Source of the DNA: Planctomycetaceae bacterium
GTDB lineage: Bacteria > Planctomycetota > Planctomycetia > Pirellulales > Thermoguttaceae
DNA: 7,368 bases
NCBI GenBank assembly: GCA_031283825.1
Contig: JAITAZ010000077.1
Location: 1 to 7,368 of the forward strand
Reading direction: 5' to 3'
Notes under the pieces: generated by a model
The model's database searches: none
Told to the model about the DNA's origin: nothing
The model's input: the letters and a program-made list of their open reading frames with translations, nothing else
Made by a program: the position numbers and the translations under genes
Shown here: positions 5,687-7,368 of the stretch, piece by piece
Layout: each line of letters starts with the position of its first letter
Position numbering within the stretch: position 1 is the stretch's first letter

Positions 5687-6931
5687 ATGAAGCGAACTAC
5701 TACGCTTGCGATTGTGTTAACGCTTACATTTGCGCATTTATCGAATGATCTTTTTCAGACGTTTTTTCAAGCGATTTATCCTCAACTTAAAGAATCGTTA
5801 TTATTGACATTTACGCAGATAGGTTTTATTACGTTGACGTTTCAATTTACGTCGTCGATATGTCAACCGTTGGTTGGGATAGCGACGGATAGGCGACCGT
5901 TTCCGTATTTGTTGCCGATAGGGATGTTTTTAGCTCTTATTGGCGTAGCGATGATTTCTTTTGCGCAAAGTTTTAGTGCTGTGCTTTTATCGGTTGGATT
6001 TATTGGATTGGGTTCGGCGGTATTTCATCCGGAGGCATCTAGGTTAGTGTTTATGGTATCTGGTGCGAGGTTGGGGTTTTTTCAATCTTTATTTCTTGTT
6101 GGCGGAAATGTTGGCGGTTCTTTGGGCGCATTGATGGCGGCGATTTTTATTGCGCCGTATGGTCATGGACGTTCTATTTGGTTAACGCCGATAGCAATTT
6201 TTACGATGATTATAATGTTGCCGATTTGCCGATGGTATTCGCGTAATTTGAATTGTATGAAATATCCGCAAAAAGAAAAAGATTCTAAAACGAGTTCAGA
6301 TTTGCAATCAGATTCGAATATAGATTCGAGTTTAGAATCAGGCGAGGAGGGTTCTGTAGTTTTATCGCGGTCTGCCGTGTGGGGTTCTTTAGCGATATTG
6401 ATGACGTTGATTTTTTCAAAATATATTTATTTGGCGTGTTTTCGTAGTTATTATACGTTTTATTTAATTGAGCTTTATGGTATTTCGGTTCGTTGGTCTC
6501 AGACGTATTTATTTTTATTTTTGATTGCAATTGGAACTGGGACTCTTGTTGGCGGTCATGTTGGCGATTATATTGGTCGCAAGTATGTTATTTGGGTGTC
6601 GATTCTTGGCGCGTTTCCGTTTACGATTTGTATTCCTTTTGTTCATTCTCTTTTTTGGACGTGTGTTTTGAGTATGTTAGCGGGATTTATTTTATCGTCT
6701 GCATTTTCTGCTATTTTGCTTTATGCTCAGGAGTTATTCCCTGGCAGAGTTGGAATGATAGCAGGATTATTTTTTGGTTTAGCGTTTGGAGTTGCCGGCG
6801 TTGCGTCTGTAGTTCTGGGCATTGTTGCAGACAAATATGGAATTGATTTTGTCTTCGGAATTTGTTCTCTGCTGCCTTTATTAGGATTAACTACCTACCT
6901 ACTACCTGACTTGGGAAGAGGGAAGTTATAG
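5687..6931 (+). CDS. fsr: Fosmidomycin-resistance-type MFS exporter
   Basis: This 12-helix inner-membrane transporter of the major facilitator superfamily closely resembles E. coli Fsr along its length; Fsr exports fosmidomycin by proton antiport. Landmarks shared with Fsr are HLSNDLFQ (17-24), TQIGFITLTFQ (43-53), GSAVFHPEASR (109-119), FQSLFLVGGN (132-141), IFSKYIYLA (242-250), SYYTFYL (254-260), GDYIGRKYVIW (293-303, the MFS motif A region after helix 8), ILSSAFSAILLYAQELFPGRVGM (335-357) and a closing LLPDLG. The central cytoplasmic loop (about 190-228) is long and rich in Ser, Asp and Glu. The ATG places a short tail before helix 1, as expected. No Shine-Dalgarno site is visible; a T-rich direct repeat lies in its place. 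The gene has no close partner: a repeat-filled 468-bp gap precedes it and no terminator hairpin follows it directly. Codons are G/T-ending except in about the last 60. The natural substrate may be a metabolite other than fosmidomycin. Confidence 0.92.
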   Translation: MKRTTTLAIVLTLTFAHLSNDLFQTFFQAIYPQLKESLLLTFTQIGFITLTFQFTSSICQPLVGIATDRRPFPYLLPIGMFLALIGVAMISFAQSFSAVLLSVGFIGLGSAVFHPEASRLVFMVSGARLGFFQSLFLVGGNVGGSLGALMAAIFIAPYGHGRSIWLTPIAIFTMIIMLPICRWYSRNLNCMKYPQKEKDSKTSSDLQSDSNIDSSLESGEEGSVVLSRSAVWGSLAILMTLIFSKYIYLACFRSYYTFYLIELYGISVRWSQTYLFLFLIAIGTGTLVGGHVGDYIGRKYVIWVSILGAFPFTICIPFVHSLFWTCVLSMLAGFILSSAFSAILLYAQELFPGRVGMIAGLFFGLAFGVAGVASVVLGIVADKYGIDFVFGICSLLPLLGLTTYLLPDLGRGKL

Positions 6932-6952
6932 TTGTAGGGAATTTTAAAATGA
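6932..6952 (+). repeat. Post-stop repeat beginning TTGTAGGGA, copy 2
   Basis: TTGTAGGGA (6932-6940) starts directly after the fsr TAG and repeats the block that follows the 108-residue gene at 5219. ATTTTAAAATGA follows and leads into the GTCCCC element. No terminator stem is present here. Confidence 0.5.
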
Positions 6953-7143
6953 TTTTTTTAGGGGACACTGGGGACACTCTAATTTAAAAACCATGATTAA
7001 CGACTCAACAGAAAACGACAGCCTTTTTAAAAGAGAGATTTTTTTTTCAGTTTTATCCCCACGAGCCATTAACCTCAGATTGTAAACAAGAACGTCCCCA
7101 ACGTCCCCAACGTCCCTTTTGTCCCCAATGTCCCCTAAAAAAA
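6953..7143. mobile_element. 191-bp GTCCCC-repeat element with 24-bp inverted ends
   Basis: The left end (6953-6976) is seven T, A, then GGGGACACTGGGGACA. The right end (7120-7143) is its reverse complement with one mismatch. Inside the left end GGGGACACT is a perfect tandem pair (6961-6969, 6970-6978). Inside the right end are AACGTCCC(C/T) units at 7091-7117, then GTCCCCAAT and GTCCCC. Repeats of this GGGGACA type flank REP-associated tyrosine transposase (RAYT, IS200/IS605-related) genes in many bacteria; that link is from general knowledge. No transposase frame lies between the ends, so this would be a non-autonomous or deleted copy. Confidence 0.55.
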
Positions 7144-7192
7144 ATGGTAATATATCAGTGGAATAATTTTACTGAACAATTTTATTTTTCAT

Positions 7193-7240
7193 TGTCCTGC
7201 AAGGACAGTACTTTATTAACCGTATGCTTTAGCATACGGT
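7193..7240. repeat. Two adjacent perfect hairpins
   Basis: TGTCCT (7193-7198) pairs with AGGACA (7202-7207) around GCA. ACCGTATGCT (7219-7228) pairs perfectly with AGCATACGGT (7231-7240) around TT. The second stem's left half recurs at the window end (7359-7368). A GTCC...GGAC hairpin like the first recurs at 7326-7338. The region looks like a repeating intergenic module. Confidence 0.7.
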
Positions 7241-7260
7241 AACGGCAATACACATTTAAA

Positions 7261-7339
7261 AGTCCCGCTAGGGACGACACTTGATATTCAGAACGAGATA
7301 CAATTTTTTTGCGTTATCAAGTGTCGTCCTTGCAGGACT
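7261..7339. repeat. Imperfect 25-bp inverted repeat with nested hairpins
   Basis: GGACGACACTTGATA (7272-7286) is the perfect reverse complement of 7315-7329, around a 28-nt loop. Outside it, AGTCCCGCTAGG (left) and CCTTGCAGGACT (right) continue the match with mismatches and one gap, and each also forms its own GTCC/GGAC mini-hairpin. The loop contains seven T but has no coding content. It belongs with the neighbouring hairpins as one structured, gene-free tract. Confidence 0.7.
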
Positions 7340-7358
7340 TAGTAATTCGGGGGACTTT

Positions 7359-7368
7359 ACCGTATGCT
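7359..7368 (+). repeat. Truncated second copy of the ACCGTATGCT hairpin
   Basis: The last ten bases equal the left stem at 7219-7228, also preceded by an ACTTTA-like run. The other half of the stem would lie past the window edge. The two copies start 140 bp apart. Confidence 0.6.

Noticed and set aside
6493..6846. 117-codon + strand frame inside fsr
   Set aside because: The Trp/Cys/Ser-rich product is what the alternate frame of a G/T-rich membrane-protein gene yields; the main frame matches Fsr.
7091..7135. CRISPR-like array from the evenly spaced GTCCCC units
   Set aside because: The period is only 9 bp with no unique spacers, and no cas gene is present.

Overview
The window holds five protein-coding genes, all on the + strand, separated by repeat-rich gaps. 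The DNA is AT-rich. An A-type flavodiiron protein without a rubredoxin tail (386-1597) points to an anaerobic or microaerophilic bacterium. The bacterial-type MetRS, Shine-Dalgarno sites in front of three genes, and an Rpn-type nuclease fit a gut or rumen-type anaerobe. The start of the MetRS recalls Planctomycetes-type sequences, but that is from memory and the phylum cannot be fixed from this window.

Layout: 1-385 is non-coding, with GC-rich hairpins and 20-bp direct repeats at 42-110, a sigma70-like promoter at 268-295 and a 12-bp tandem duplication at 323-346. fprA (386-1597) and an Rpn/PD-(D/E)XK nuclease gene (1616-2521) lie 18 bp apart and look co-transcribed. The gap 2522-2851 holds a long-range stem-loop, a rho-independent terminator (2678-2709) and an AT-rich leader for metG. 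metG (2852-4879) encodes a full-length MetRS with an unusual KMAKR signature loop and a shortened zinc knuckle. It is followed after 12 bp by a 108-residue unknown protein with a TTG start (4892-5218). The gap 5219-5686 is a nest of palindromic and inverted repeats. fsr (5687-6931) encodes a fosmidomycin-resistance-type MFS exporter. The end of the window (6932-7368) has no gene; it holds a 191-bp GTCCCC-repeat element with inverted ends and a run of hairpins that continues past the window edge.

The genes do not form one pathway. fprA handles O2 or NO, metG is translation housekeeping, fsr is drug or metabolite efflux, and the Rpn gene is accessory. The more unusual signals are compositional and repetitive. 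Coding strands are A/C-rich before about 2.5 kb and strongly G/T-rich after 2.85 kb, and the three downstream genes appear to lose that bias near their 3' ends. A 12-bp near-palindrome (GTGAACGGTTAC) recurs in three gaps. No complete novel system can be demonstrated from this sequence alone.
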